From positions 242,303,741-242,367,740 of the forward strand of contig CM041465.1 of assembly GCA_023213395.1 (NCBI GenBank): a stretch of 64,000 nt of DNA, in the 5' to 3' direction. The notes under the pieces are model-generated. The model made no database searches. It saw only the letters and a program-made list of their open reading frames with translations, and was not told the origin of the DNA. This document shows, piece by piece, positions 20,879 to 32,239 of the stretch (position 1 is its first letter; the number at the start of each line of letters is the position of its first letter). Both the position numbers and the translations under genes were made by a program. Source of the stretch: Cycas panzhihuaensis. Its lineage: Eukaryota > Cycadophyta.

Positions 20879-21520
20879 GTATAGTAGATATCCAAAGATT
20901 GGTGGAGGTGGTAGTCTGGGAGATGTTCCCTCAGGCCTATGCAAAGGGGCAACTTCCCATCTAGCAAGGTGATGAGCCCAGATCGATAGGCACCTACATG
21001 ATAACATTTGTCCCGTTGGTGAGGGTGATGCATATATAGGTTGCAAAGTCCCAGGAGCATGAGGCACGTATGGGAAGCCTTCAAGTAGAGCTAGACATGA
21101 CCTGAGATAAGAGGGATACTCTACAGAGTTAGGTACAGGTGCTAGAGGCTCAGGGAGGAGCCAGAGGGGATGCAAAGAGCCACATCTGACTAGTAGTGAT
21201 GGAGGAGTATCTCTGGGGGATAGAGGAGAGGCTCCACGAAATAGAGAGTGATCAAGATTATATTCAGGCCCGATACGATTGACTAGTGGATGAGGTGGCC
21301 TCGAGATCATCGTGGAGTAGGACATATACACATATGGTAGAGACAACCCCTAGGAGTAATGTCATACCCAGGAGAGGGATCACATCGACTAGGAGATAAC
21401 ACCCTAGGAGGTGCAAGAGGAGCCTAGGAGGAATGTGGTACCCAGGAGAGGGATCACATTGACTAGGAGATAACACCCCAGGAGCAGGGCAGCAGTAGAG
21501 TAGAGTGTAGGAGTTTTGTT
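20879..21520 (+). pseudogene. Antisense PMD-like gene, second exon, element A
   Basis: It opens IVDIQRLVEVVVWEMFPQAY, then AKGQLPI-stop-QGDEPRSIG, and continues with a Glu/Arg/Leu-rich stretch (HEARMGSLQVELDM, MEEYLWGIEERLHEIESDQD) likely to form a coiled coil. It ends with basic and Gly-rich repeats. B has the same order with different stops (41,870-42,480). A 74-bp unit is duplicated near its 3' end in A only. The true stop codon is uncertain. Confidence 0.65.
21349..21496. repeat. 74-bp tandem duplication in the antisense exon
   Basis: TACCCAGGAGAGGGATCACA recurs 74 bases apart (from 21,365 and from 21,439), with matching flanks CTAGGAGATAACACCC. B has one copy (about 42,402-42,470), so the duplication arose in A's line. 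The two units differ at several bases. Confidence 0.88.
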
Positions 21521-22224
21521 TTAGATAGGGGAAAGCACAAACTTCTACAGAGTCACCATATGTAGTCACATGATTGTACCCTCCCTGCAAGGACCCCAGC
21601 TTCCCATAGATGATGTACCATACCAATTATATAGTATGACATATAATGATTATTTTTTATATATATAGATGGGGCGATAGATACCCTATTTGATGTATGA
21701 TGATGTGTATCATAACATGTGATGGATGATGTGTGTTTATGTTTACATGTTTATATATATATGTATGTGAGGGTACATGGATGCACAAGGATATGGTTGA
21801 TGATGTCTTGAGATGATTATTGTATGATTTTAATGTTATGGTATTTGTTTGAGTTATGCATATTTCTTTTCATGCAAGGCCATATTCCTATTAGAGACAC
21901 ACATGATCACCATAAGCAATGGCGATAAACCCATGTGAGGCTAGGAGATAGGGCAGCACACACGTCCCCATGGGAGCATAGTAGGATATGTAAAAGAAAT
22001 GCCAATCAAAAGGGAGTGACGATACTCCAACATATCATCCTAATTGGGGGATGCCCAAATAAGATGACAAGGTTCCCAAGGGAATAGGAATGGGGGTTCC
22101 GCGAGAGGACCCAAAAGGAACAAAGAAGCCACCCTAAGCCATCATCCTGTCTGTGGCTAGGAGGAATGGGAACAAGCTTAGGATGGTAGTTTAGGCTTAT
22201 TTCAGAGCATGGAAAGGACAATGG
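21521..22224. other. Spacer between antisense gene and integrase, no gene seen
   Basis: It is colinear with B 42,480-43,240. Block CACATGATTGTAC...GATGATGTACCATACCA is shared, followed by AT-rich DNA with TATATATATA. This is the 3' side of both convergent units, so transcription terminators for both strands would be expected here. No frame is conserved. Confidence 0.5.
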
Positions 22225-22500
22225 AGAAATCATGTATAGAATTTTTTAAGGAATTTCCCATTAACGACTTTCTCAAATTCGAGGCCCTCTAGGGTTGCGA
22301 TCCTATAGTCATCATTATCGAGACTCTTGAGAATGACAAAAGGACCGACCCATTTGGGTCTGAATTTGGTCAAGCAGTCATGAAGATATTCCAGCTTGAG
22401 GACATGGTCCCTAGGATACAAAGGACAAGAATGAAGGTGTTTATCATAAGTCTTTTACGAGTGGGCTTTGGACATGAGGTTAGCCTGGTAAGTGGCTAAA
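22225..22500 (-). pseudogene. Integrase C-terminal remnant, element A
   Basis: The frame DHVLKLEYLHDCLTKFRPKW, then VGPFVILKSLDNDDYRIATL, EGLEFEKVVNGKFLKKFYT is the integrase C-terminal module of gypsy elements (GD-VL-...-KF-x-P-x-W-x-GP-x-V-x-...-Y-x-L-...-NG-x-x-LK-x-YY). The catalytic core and zinc finger that should precede it are deleted; the deletion junction lies near 22,500-22,508. B keeps the whole domain. Confidence 0.85.
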
Positions 22501-22860
22501 CTAGAAGTCAACACATATTCAGATGGTCCCATTCTTTTTAGCAATAAGAACAATGTTAGACACCCATTTAGGGTAGTCAATGGAAGTAATGAGTCCTGCA
22601 TCTAGGAGTTTCTCAACCTCCATTTTGACGGTGGATGAGAGTTTAGGATGGAGTGGGCATTATTTCTAGTGCACGAGGTGAGCGCCAAGAATAATAGTAA
22701 GGTTGTGGGTGACAATGGAGGGGTCGATTCCCTTCATGTCAAAGTAATCCCACATAAAAACATCTCGAAACTCCTAGAACAAAAGGGAATATTCCCTTAC
22801 CTCATCATGAGAACATTCAGCCCCCATCTTAATGACCTTTCCTAAGGCAAGGACTATATC
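22501..22860 (-). pseudogene. RT N-terminal remnant, element A
   Basis: This matches B 45,693-46,080, the part of RT before the catalytic boxes. It includes the reverse complement of CCCATTTAGGGTAGTCAATGG (YPKWVSN block) and AAGAACAATG (NIV). The palm with YVDD, RNase H and integrase core are missing. RT activity is therefore impossible. Confidence 0.8.
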
Positions 22861-23667
22861 CTAGGTTGCCCCCATGCACATGGCATTTCCCTCCTCGAAA
22901 TGAAGGGGGGTAAGGTCAATAGGAGGAGATGGAACAGGAGATGGAATTAGGTCGGCAAGAGTGGACCTAATCATTAAGACCTTTTGGTGGCCAAGTCTAT
23001 TGTGACCAGAAGGAAGGTTGGGCACGGAGCCTGCTAAGTGCTCAAGTAGAGCCTCATCGTCTTTGAAGTAATCCACCCTATGGATGACCTTACTTTAAAT
23101 AGACGAGGCATGAGAGGAAGTGGGAGCAAGAGGGCCATGGTGGTTGGTAGGCTGCCCAACATCCCCAAAAGACTCTAAGGGAGAGTCAGGAAGGGGCCCC
23201 TCATAAGGGGCAAAAGGAAGTTCCTCGAATTCATCACCTATGGGGGGTGATGAAGAGGAAGAGCTAAGGATCGATGGATCGATGCAAGCAATAACATGTG
23301 ATACAAGGGGGTGATCTGTCTCTCCAATGAGAGGGGTCTTAGGTTGAGACCTAGAACGAGGAGAGTGTCTCCCACTAGTGCGAAGGAAGGAAATAGAGTG
23401 AGGAAGATCCTCGTCCTTGCCATGGGACTCATTGTCGTTGAATAAAGTAAGGTACCTAGAGCTTCTGACACCAATAGGAGTGAAATAGGTAAGGCCTGAG
23501 GAAGAAGATGCAAGATCTCCTTCAGGATGGGATGAATCGAGAATGCTGATAGAACAAGCTGAGGCATGGGTGGAAGGGCCTTTGTCCCCCTTCACATAAT
23601 GATGGCTTAGTTGGTTGGTTTGATGAGATTGTTTAATAGGTGGGCATTCATGGGAAACAACCCTCAT
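22861..23667 (-). pseudogene. Protease-to-RT linker, element A
   Basis: Two open frames cover it: one with FKDDEALLEHLAGSVPNLPS, the next 190 codons rich in Ser, Pro and His (SSSSSSPPIGDEFEELPFAP). B keeps the same acidic and Ser-rich spacer at 46,080-46,860. It is low in complexity and has no recognised fold. It is one of the longest frames left in A, perhaps because its codons offer few deamination-sensitive Gln or Trp. Confidence 0.65.
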
Positions 23668-23689
23668 TCGCCTATCATGGACGAACCTG

Positions 23690-24010
23690 AGTTGCCCCCA
23701 TCAGGTCAAACACATGGCTTCCATTTGATCAAGCCATGGTCAACGTAAAAGGAGATTATAGTTGACATCTATATCGAGGACTATAATGTTAGTGAGGACA
23801 ATCTTATCCTCAAGAGTAAGAGGGATCGAAACAGATCCCAAGGGAGTCTTCTCGCTACCATCGTAGCCTTAGCATCGCCATAGAATAGGTTCTAAGGTAG
23901 GAATGCCAAGCTCTTGCATGACATGCAAGGGCATGGTATTAATAGAGGAACCATTATCGACAACGGTCTTTTACAAAGTGCAATCAAGTGTATCGATAGT
24001 AATGGTAAAA
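23690..24010 (-). pseudogene. Retropepsin-like protease, element A
   Basis: The minus translation reads TVVDNGSSINTMPLHVMQEL, then GIPTLEP, GYDGSEKTPLGSVSIPLTLE and, near the end, LLLRWPWLDQMEAM. VDNGSS is the active-site loop, and the later I-L-G-R-x-W-L type block closes the fold. Stops lie before the active site and inside the second half. It sits between gag and RT as in other gypsy elements. Confidence 0.82.
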
Positions 24011-24021
24011 ATTAAGTTCCA

Positions 24022-24800
24022 CTAGTGCTCCATTTCACAAGTAGGAGGAAGGTCTTTAGGATCGAAGGAAATGGTGGGCTTACGACCTTGGGTAATACCC
24101 AAAGTGTGAATAGGCATATCACCCAATCCTAAAGCTTCTAAAAGGAGTGTCCATTGTTCAGGATAACTTCTCAAGACGTCCATAATGGACATCCTGGCAG
24201 CCATGGTACAAAGCTTATCGATAATAGAAAAGGACTTCCCCTTAACCGTAGGTTGAGGAAGGGCTCTCCTAAAGTCATAGTGACTTGGACGAACGTGAAC
24301 GATCTTAGGAAGTAAAGGGACTTCCAGAAGGGAGGTTTTCGGAGGAGGATCTGGATGTGGAATGGATGAAGAGGCATCAGTTGCCTCTTTAGCGGCTTGA
24401 GACCAAGTCAAGGCATATAGAGGGGTGGCCTCAAGCATCTAGATCACCTTCTTTCCCTTCTTTCGGGATCATGAAGGTGAAGGGGTACAATGATCTAGGG
24501 AATATGAGGAAGAAGACAAACCCCACGCGCCCTTCCCTTTACTGTGTGAAGGGCGCAAATTCAGAGATCTTCCCTGGTTTTGGTTGTTCTATGGTTAAGA
24601 GTTACGATCATGCTCCCCATGCTTGGTGAATGGATCCCTATGGACTGATTGGTCGAGGTCGGGCCTTGAGGCCTATTTGGGAGATGGGTCATGTTGCAAG
24701 GCATCCCTAGGATGTTAAACCAGGCAACGTGAATCATCATATAAGCATTCTCCATGAATGGAGCACCACTTCTTCTCAAGTGAGGAATCGATTTTCCTTG
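24022..24800 (-). pseudogene. gag zinc-knuckle region and spacer to protease, element A
   Basis: A 138-codon frame includes TLGITQGRKPTISFDPKDLP and MSIMDVLRSYPEQWTLLLEA. Upstream (near 24,760) another frame has KKWCSIHGECLYDDSRC, a Cys/His motif like the WCSLH-x-x-x-x-H-x-x-x-x-C knuckles of Tat-type gag. B shares both (KKWCSIHRECFHEDSQY near 47.94 kb). It would bind RNA in the particle. Confidence 0.7.
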
Positions 24801-24987
24801 CCTGAGAAGACTGGGTGTTGCTGCCCTTAGGAGGAGCAGTTGGGGAAGCTTGTTAGATTGGTTTGTTGGATGTGGGCGAGGAAGGAGCTTGAAGTTTAAG
24901 TTCCTTCATTGTATGTTCAAATGAATGTATAGTAGAAGTAAGTGGGTCTAGGGTCTTCTTAGTTGAGTGGGAAGAAGACCTAGTGGA

Positions 24988-25350
24988 TTATTGAGGTTTA
25001 GTTTCTTTGGTTGGGGTAGGTGCCTCACACCGCTGTGAGGGCTTAAGGGGCTTTTTTAGTCCAGCTAGGATCTCAATAGCTTTAAGGGCCAAGCACTTTA
25101 CAATGGCAGAATCACATGTGGTTGCCCCCATTTTAAGGACTTCCACATGGACTTCAGGGCATAATGCGTTGATGAAGATATCCCTCTTCAATTCCTCAGG
25201 CAAAGTAGCCTTGGTGGAATGGAGGAGGTCGTGGAATCGCCGCACAAAGTCAAGATTCATCTCATCATCTCCTTGTTTAAGCAAGAGGAGAGATTTCATT
25301 CCACTCTCAAATGGACTAGCCATATCAAAATAGTTGATAAACGCATCCAT
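24988..25350 (-). pseudogene. gag capsid-like domain, element A
   Basis: The 120-codon frame has YFDMASPFESGMKSLLLLKQ, then NLDFVRRFHDLLHSTKA, LPEELKRDIFINALCPEVHV and EVLKMGATTCDSAIVKCLAL. It matches B almost residue for residue and D and C more distantly. The 108-codon plus-strand frame over the same bases is a shadow. It would form the particle shell. Confidence 0.88.
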
Positions 25351-25649
25351 GAGTTATTGGAATGAGAAAATGGAGTGAGAAGGTAGGCGATAGAACCATT
25401 TGAGGGCATTGCCTTGAAGAGATTGTGGAAATAGTTTCATTAATATGTGATTGTGAGCCTAGTAGTCTATGAGAGCTATAGAAAAACTATGGACGTGCTC
25501 TACTGGATCCTGCAATGAAGTTCCGTCGAACTTGGGAACTTCGAGGGGATGAGTTAGTAAGTTGGTTCTTAGTGCCTCGATAGACAAGGGTGTGTCGATC
25601 TATAATCCATAAAGGGTCGTGCCCTCACTTGGATCCATTCATGGGCACC

Positions 25650-26230
25650 CATCCTGTTTAATTTTTACATCTACCCTAGGGGTGTCCATTGTGCCTTCTG
25701 CTTCTCATCACAGTCCCAACTCTTTTGGGACCTCTGGCGGTATGTCTTTCTCCCAACTTGGGGTTAGAATACCTTTCCCTAGTCAAGCCAACATGCCACC
25801 TCCTAATATGGTACACGTATTCCATAGTAGGCCTAGAGGTCTTACTAACGTGGCTACTAATAGTTATGTGGGACCCATCTCTACATGCACCCAAACCCAT
25901 CCTAGTGGTCCTCCTGATGTACCCCTAGGCTATACATCTCAACCTTGGGGACATGGTAAAGGGAACCATATTCCAGTTTATGGGGTGGACCCTTTACATC
26001 CATATGGGCCTGCGCCACCTACGGGCGGTGCATATGGACAGAACCTAATTCCTCACCTCTCATTTCCACCGTCTTGCGTGGCTCCTTACATCACACCTTC
26101 ACAAGGAAACCCAACTTCCTTTCAAGGCACTTGTCCTCAAGTCCCTTTCCAACAAGGGGCATTTCCTCAAGGAGGGATGGGCCTTCCACCCCCATCTGTT
26201 CCTTGTTCATTGCATTCTTCATCTTTTATC
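25650..26230 (+). pseudogene. Inverted gag N-terminal segment, element A
   Basis: The longest open frame in the window (258 codons, 25,619-26,395) lies on the plus strand. It is Pro/Gly/Gln-rich and includes PWGHGKGNHIPVYGVDPLHP. B carries WVHGKGNSLPTYGVDPLHPY in the same gag position but on the minus strand. Flanking DNA on both sides is colinear with B. The segment is therefore inverted in A. It is gag N-terminal sequence, not a separate gene; both its ends run into unrelated reading. Confidence 0.8.
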
Positions 26231-26820
26231 AATCCTATGAAGTTGGGTAGTTGGGTGTCATTCATGGGTCTCATAGGTACAAAGGGGTTACTTGTTATAG
26301 GAGGTGTAGATGTGGATGAAAATAGCAAGGCAGGCGTAGATGAGGAAGATGCCCCACTATACAAGGCATCTTCAAACCACCTAGGATGTGATTGAAGACA
26401 AGCAGCATGAAAGCACTCATTAAGGGCTTCAACCACGTCGATAGGAGGGGTATCCACCTCATCGTAAGAGGTAGATGGGGCCTCAAACGAAGTGGACCCC
26501 TCAAGGTGCTCCTCATAAGAATCACCACCTATGTCATGAATCTAAAGAGAAGATGGGCGCTCTACTCCATAAGTAGAGGGATGGACATCAAGCAGGTGTT
26601 TTTGATCACTCAGATAGTAGATAGGATCATCACCCTCATGGGTGGACCTTGTAAAGGATGTGGGAAACTCGTGAGCTCTGGAAGCAAAGGCATGGTATGC
26701 CTAATCCGAAGGGTATCCTTCCATTGTCGAATAGAAATTCGATGATGGAAGGAGGTGGTATATGGGGTCTTCTAACAATAGGGGTAAACCTCGTAGATGA
26801 CGTGAGAAGCGTCGCATACA
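26231..26820 (-). pseudogene. gag N-terminal start region, element A
   Basis: The frame with DTPPIDVVEALNECFHAACL and HPRWFEDALYS matches B's DTPPVDVVEALSQCFQPAHL and YPKWFENVLQS (49,500-49,620), in the sense orientation. It is close to the expected start of gag, since the primer site is only about 150 bases further. It is broken at the left by the inversion. Confidence 0.65.
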
Positions 26821-26961
26821 AAACTTGTTAATGCATTAGAAGAGAAAAAAGAATGTAAAGTATATGTTGGGGGCTACCCAACAATAAAAGGAGAAACAAA
26901 AAGCTACTAAGGGGTAGTAGAACCAACAAGAAGGGACAGGAACTAGCTCACTTACTGGTGG

Positions 26962-26980
26962 GTCCCCAGTATGGTTGCCA
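26962..26980 (-). other. Primer-binding site, element A
   Basis: On the minus strand, TGGCAACCATACTGGGGAC lies one base from the 5' LTR end (LTR edge 26,982). It aligns with the sites of B, C and D. Confidence 0.75.
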
Positions 26981-26981
26981 A

Positions 26982-29625
26982 TGGAGCCGTGTCTGCAGGA
27001 TGGTCACTATGCTTAATAGGAATTAAGGTGGTCAATAGCTAATGCTGGGGGTGTAAATAAAAACCTATAAGCAAAAGGGAACACCACACAGGGCATCCGT
27101 GCACTGGAGTGTGAGTTCGAGACCCATGAATGGTGCCCAACTACCTCAGAGTAGCTTTCAAATATGAGATGGAATACATACACAGGGGTATCCTAGATGG
27201 TCTCAAAGTGGGAGGTCCCCGCATCCTTAGATGGCTAGAAGGGAAGAGGAGGAACCCTCGATGGAGAGGTTCCTATGGTGAAGGAACACAAGACAAAAGA
27301 TTATAGGCAAGGGGCCTAGGACAAAAGCAGGTAAGCTTCCCTAGGCTAATTGATCTAAGCAAATCTAACCAAGGGAAGGAGTAAAGAAAATGGAGCTAAG
27401 AGCTACTCTCTCTTTCTCTCTCTCTTTCATTCAACAACCAAAGGGCAAGAGAAAAAAAAGAACAAGCATCCTGTGTGCATTCAAGTAAGCAAACTAAATG
27501 AAGTGCAATTATGGGTACTTTCAGGCTAGATAGGAGAAAGGAAGAGGAATGCAGTACCTACTATGTTCTTTTCCTATGAAGAACAAGCACACAACACACT
27601 TATGTAAAATAGATACAAGTAGTTAATTCATTACCCTTTTTGCTTTTATGTGATCTATTAAATGAATGCAATAGATGCTAGATAAGAGTAAAGAAGGGAA
27701 AGGGGTAGATAGAGAGAGACGACGCATACCCAGGAAGTGTAGTGGTTGATGAAGAACCCCACTTGTACGCAACATATGGCTCTCACCTATAGTTGGTGTG
27801 TAGCTAAAGTTGGTATGGAAAACAGTGGCTTCCTTACCTTCCCCATACAAAAGATAAAGCGAAGCAGGAAAAGCAAAAGAAATGAGTAAACATACCAAGA
27901 AACAAGCAAAGCGAAAGAGAAAAGAGGGGTGAAGGCTTACCCGGAGTCATACGTCCTTCCTCTCCATGGATGTTGCTTCAAACCTACATCCACAAGAGTC
28001 TTTCCCTTCCAAGAAGGGGCTTCAAGATGCTATATAGGCAAATATATGATATGAATGCTAAAATGTTATATTTTAAGTTAGTAGAACTACTACTAAAATA
28101 ATTCTGCTCTCCTTAAAGTAAAACCACACATACCAAGCAAGAGGGGAAAAGGTAGCCTCATGATGGAAAAACCCTTTGCTAAAGGTTCTCTATGCAGCCT
28201 CAAATTATATCAAGATAAGAGTTATGTGATAGTCTATGGACAATCAATAAGCATGGCGATGAATGATGTGGGATGTAGGAGAGATGCTTAGGTAATGGAG
28301 TCCTTGTGGATAGTAAACCGCCACGCAAGCCTCATCGAAGGTCCAAAAGGATGCTAGACAAGCTTAGGGGCATAGAGAAGGCATAAAAGAAGGGCATGCT
28401 GGCCTAGAATAAGCATAGCAAGGGCTATGTACGCTGACATCCAGTGCTAGCTAGGATTCCACCCACTCCTAGTTAACTCAAGGAAAGCATGGGCACAAGA
28501 GAGGAAGGATGGGAAGGGCTTTGCCCTTGGGGAGTAGGTCTAATTGGGACGGATCCCACCTTACTCTCTTCGCCCAATCCTTGAGATCCCTCTCTCTCAG
28601 TTGCTGGGCTGAGTTTAGGGTAAATTTACCCCTATAACCCATGGAAGAGAGTAGGTCGTGTAGGGTTTATAGGGTATTTCCCAAAAAGGAGTTGTAGAAG
28701 ATACTTGCTAGGCAAAGTTGAGGAAGAGCCAAAGAAATCTTGCTTGGAAATGCTTAGAGGAGAGTCTCCTACCATGAAATAGAGTTGCAATAGGCAGATT
28801 CTGAGCTGGAATGGTAGAAAACATAGAGTTGCAGGCGTACATGTGGAGGAGAGGAGGAGGAGAGCAAAAACACAGTAGTAGAACTTGATGTTTGAGAGTT
28901 AAGAGATGTGAAATGATGAACTTTTTGGGATAAATACTCATCCCAACCCTAATCAAGTGATTAGGATGCGAATAGGGCTAAGTTGGTCACTTGTCCATAT
29001 GGTAATTCTGTAAAAAAAATGAGAATTACCATGGTGGATAAAAAAAATAAAGTGCAACAGTCGCATCACAGTAAACTTCGCAGTACCACGGTAACTTCAC
29101 GATACTGCTTAGTTTATAGTGGTGCGAGACCATAATCCCAAAATGGCAATGGTCAAGGTTTTAGGAGCCCTAAAAGAGGTGTGATAGGCATAGGAGGTGT
29201 TAGCCCTCCTGTCCAGGTGGTTAGGGACAGTCCAGATGGCATATGAACTAGACCAAATGAGGCACCAAGAGCTAAATATCACAGAAATGTCATGATGGGG
29301 ACACAAGATCAGGGTATGGGTGGGTCATACAAGTGGAGTGAGGCCTGAGGTGATGTGGAGATAATGCGGAGGGTCGTAGAGGGCCATGGGGATGCCTACG
29401 TTGTGGAAAGGTAAGTCCCGCAAGTCATCATAGGCTAAAATCTATTACAAGCAGCATGATCAAGTAGTAGATGCAAGGTGATCACACAAATATAGCAGTC
29501 AATCATGTAAATAGGCAATGCTTCTATCTACTTTTCTAAAGAAAAAATAAAGATGAAAAGGAAGAACTATATCTATGCTTACCTGAGTTGATCTGTCCAT
29601 ATCCATTCTCGGTAGCCAAGAAACA
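26982..29625 (-). repeat. 5' LTR of element A (right)
   Basis: It starts TGGAGCCGTGTCTGCAGG and ends CAAGAAACA in plus orientation, and is colinear with the left LTR. It holds the promoter region near 28,920-29,050 (TATA-like TATTTA on the minus strand), the conserved leader block at 27,092-27,136, and the splice-donor-like motif at 27,830-27,844. Short CT repeats occur at about 27,407-27,430. No gene. Confidence 0.93.
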
Positions 29626-29630
29626 GAGAG
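29626..29630. repeat. Target site duplication of element A, right
   Basis: GAGAG directly follows the right LTR and pairs with 14,731-14,735. Confidence 0.88.
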
Positions 29631-29880
29631 TAAGAGCTCAATTGAAGGAGTCTTTGGATGTTGGAGGCCTCTTGTGATATTGTTGTATCATTTCTTCATT
29701 GTGACTTATCTATTATTTGCAAGTTTTTTTTTCTCCACCATTAAATAGAGGTTTTTCTAGCTTAATAGAAGTATTATTCTTCTTATCTTAGAGTAATGGC
29801 AAGTATGCATGATTTGGTATACTATATCCTTTTTATAGGCTTAGTCCTTTATTGATATTATTAGGAATTTTACACTAACA
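29631..29880. other. Unassigned DNA between element A and element C
   Basis: AT-rich DNA without a frame. By position it should continue LTR H, which A entered at 14,735, but I found no match to the rest of an A-type LTR. A boundary between H and C must lie here or just beyond. Confidence 0.4.
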
Positions 29881-30849
29881 CCCTAAGATCTCAAGGAAAA
29901 ATATTGGTGATTGATTTCTTCACCAACTACACTCCACTTTGGGATCAATTATAGGTATAGGTCAAAGATAGGAGGGGTCATTATTAACTTGCAAGAGATG
30001 AGAGATGAGGGAGAGTCATAATAAATGGACTCATCATGGAAAAAAAATGAATCATATTCATTGTCTAAGTCATAAATAAGAGGAACTTAGTATAGATAAA
30101 ACTACATAACAAGTGGGTCTAGGAAGCCCCACATATAACAAACTATATTAATGGTTCATGGTAGGGAAGAGGGTTGGATTTGGTTGATTACTAAAGGAGT
30201 AGCCTTTATTAGGGGGCACTCAAGAATCCTAAGGATGTGCCTAAATAGGTAACTAACTAAGGGACCCTTAAATGGTAGGTTGCCTTAATGGTAGATTCAA
30301 GAGTAGGTGGAACTACTTCTTACTACTCAAGAATATCCTACGATAAATTAGGGTGTTGATTATAGATAATTTGGTTGGAATAACAGGTGAACTAGTACTA
30401 CTGAATAAGAGAGATTCTATGAGATAGAGGGGTCATGGCTTGGCTTAAGTTTTCTCCATAGGGTCCTATTAGGACTTGGATTTGGGGGTCAAGGGGGGGT
30501 GCTTTGAAAAAGGCCAAAGAAAGAGGAATGTCCACATGAGATGATTCCCTATGAGTTTAGGAAATAATATCCACCTAACGTGCATAGGGCTTTAGGTCTT
30601 TATGATCAAATTCTATGTCATAAAGAATGACCAAGTATCCATAACTCTCCAATCTAATTAGGGCAAAGCAAGCCATGTTTAGTCTTAAAAAAGGAGTATC
30701 ATAATAAAATTAGAGGAATAGATCATGGAAATGTATGTTGAGGGAAGGATATTATTCAAATATTTCATCATCTTATTGATCAAAAATAACTTGAATAATA
30801 AGTTGAGATGATTGAGAGGCTAATGGTTCATGTGCCACAATATGCACAT

Positions 30850-31200
30850 TTTCATTGTGGACAAACTTTAGTTGGCCCTATAAGGAAGAGTAGAAAGGCC
30901 TCCTCTAGTTTAACTATGGTCATCCCAAAAGGAGGTCATAATTACCATCCATGCCAAGGACAATGATATCAATGAGGATAGATTTTTCCTCAAGGATAAA
31001 GGTAAGGCTAACCATCTTAATGGGGGGATTTTTCATTTCTATCATATGATTAACACTTCCATATTACTATTTCAAGGGTCTCAATGTCAGGTTTCTTAAG
31101 AATTTAAGCAAGTATATCATTCACAAAGGACCCATTATATACCATAGTTACTTTTAAGGAAAACTTAGTTGTCTTAATGGTTATAATGAAAGGAAATACC
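30850..31200 (-). pseudogene. Protease remnant, element C
   Basis: The DNA aligns with A 23,680-24,000. The active-site place reads VTMVYNGSFVNDIL on the minus strand, where A has VDNGSSINTMP; the catalytic Asp is Tyr here. The frame is heavily broken. Confidence 0.65.
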
Positions 31201-32239
31201 AAAAGTCCTCATGCTCCTCAGTGGATGGCATGTATTTAGGGTCAAAGGTTATGATAGTTAGTGGATAGGTGTGGTAGTGACATGATGGATGGGGACTTAT
31301 TTATATGTTAGGGCTTTTAAAAGCAAGCTTTTTTGGTTAGACTAGCTTTACAAGATATCCATCATGGACATACCTATAAAAAGTATACAAAGTACCTCTA
31401 TGATAGAGAAATACTTCTCATTACCAATGGATTGGAGAAGAGCCTTTTAAAGTTGTAATGACTAGGGTAGATAGAAATTATCTTGGGAAGGATAGGGATC
31501 TTAGTTAGTAGGGGTCCAATTCATGGTTCTTAGGAGGTGGAAGACTCATCATCTTCCTTGGATGCTTAGGATCAAGTAATGACAAACACTTGGGTTATAT
31601 TAAGCATCTAAATAACTATTTTACCTTGAGCATTATAGTATTAGGGAGTTGGTGTTGGGTCTTATCTATTAGGAGAGGATTATAATAGCTTAAGGTACTA
31701 TTTATCTTTTGTTTAGTTTATAGCTAGGCTAGGTTGATACCTCCTTTAAAGTTGGGTCCATCCCCTTCCTCACTAGTTTTGTAGTTGAGTTGGTAGTTTA
31801 GAGGCATCATGGCTTAGAAAAGGGACTTAGTGGACTAACTAATTAATATTGGGTTTAGATATAGACTATGAAGGATGATCTCATGGTGGTGCCTACTTAG
31901 AATGTTGGGTCTAACAATAGGTATCATAATGTATGTAACTTCCATGAATGAAATACCAACTCTCTTTAGGGGGGTGTAGAGTCATTTTGACTTAGGAATG
32001 GATAAGTTAATGTCCTTGGGTTAGAGCATAGTCTAGGCTACTTGGTGAATTGGTTTATACCCATAAGAGGGAATAGTGGCTTAAGCTAGTTCAAGGAAGG
32101 TTATAATTTTAGGTCTTCTATCACTCATTTGAATGAGTAAATGTTAGAGATCAAAGAATCCATGGCCCTATAAATGTTATTAATAGGAGGCCTTAGAGCT
32201 AGTGGTTGGTGCCTCTGGTCATATGGTGGACATAGTGTC

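Noticed and set aside
20789-21626. Minus-strand frames of 83-185 codons over the antisense exons
   Set aside because: The plus strand shows shared protein pattern between A and B; these minus frames do not.
25007-25333. 108-codon plus-strand frame
   Set aside because: Complement of the well-recognised gag core at 24,988-25,350.
25619-26395. 258-codon plus-strand frame as a possible host gene
   Set aside because: It is the gag N-terminal segment of element A in inverted orientation; B shows the same residues in sense.
27092-27145. tRNA gene suggested by a B-box-like GAGTTCGAGACC
   Set aside because: No A box at a proper distance and no cloverleaf; the block is part of an LTR and is kept as a finding only.
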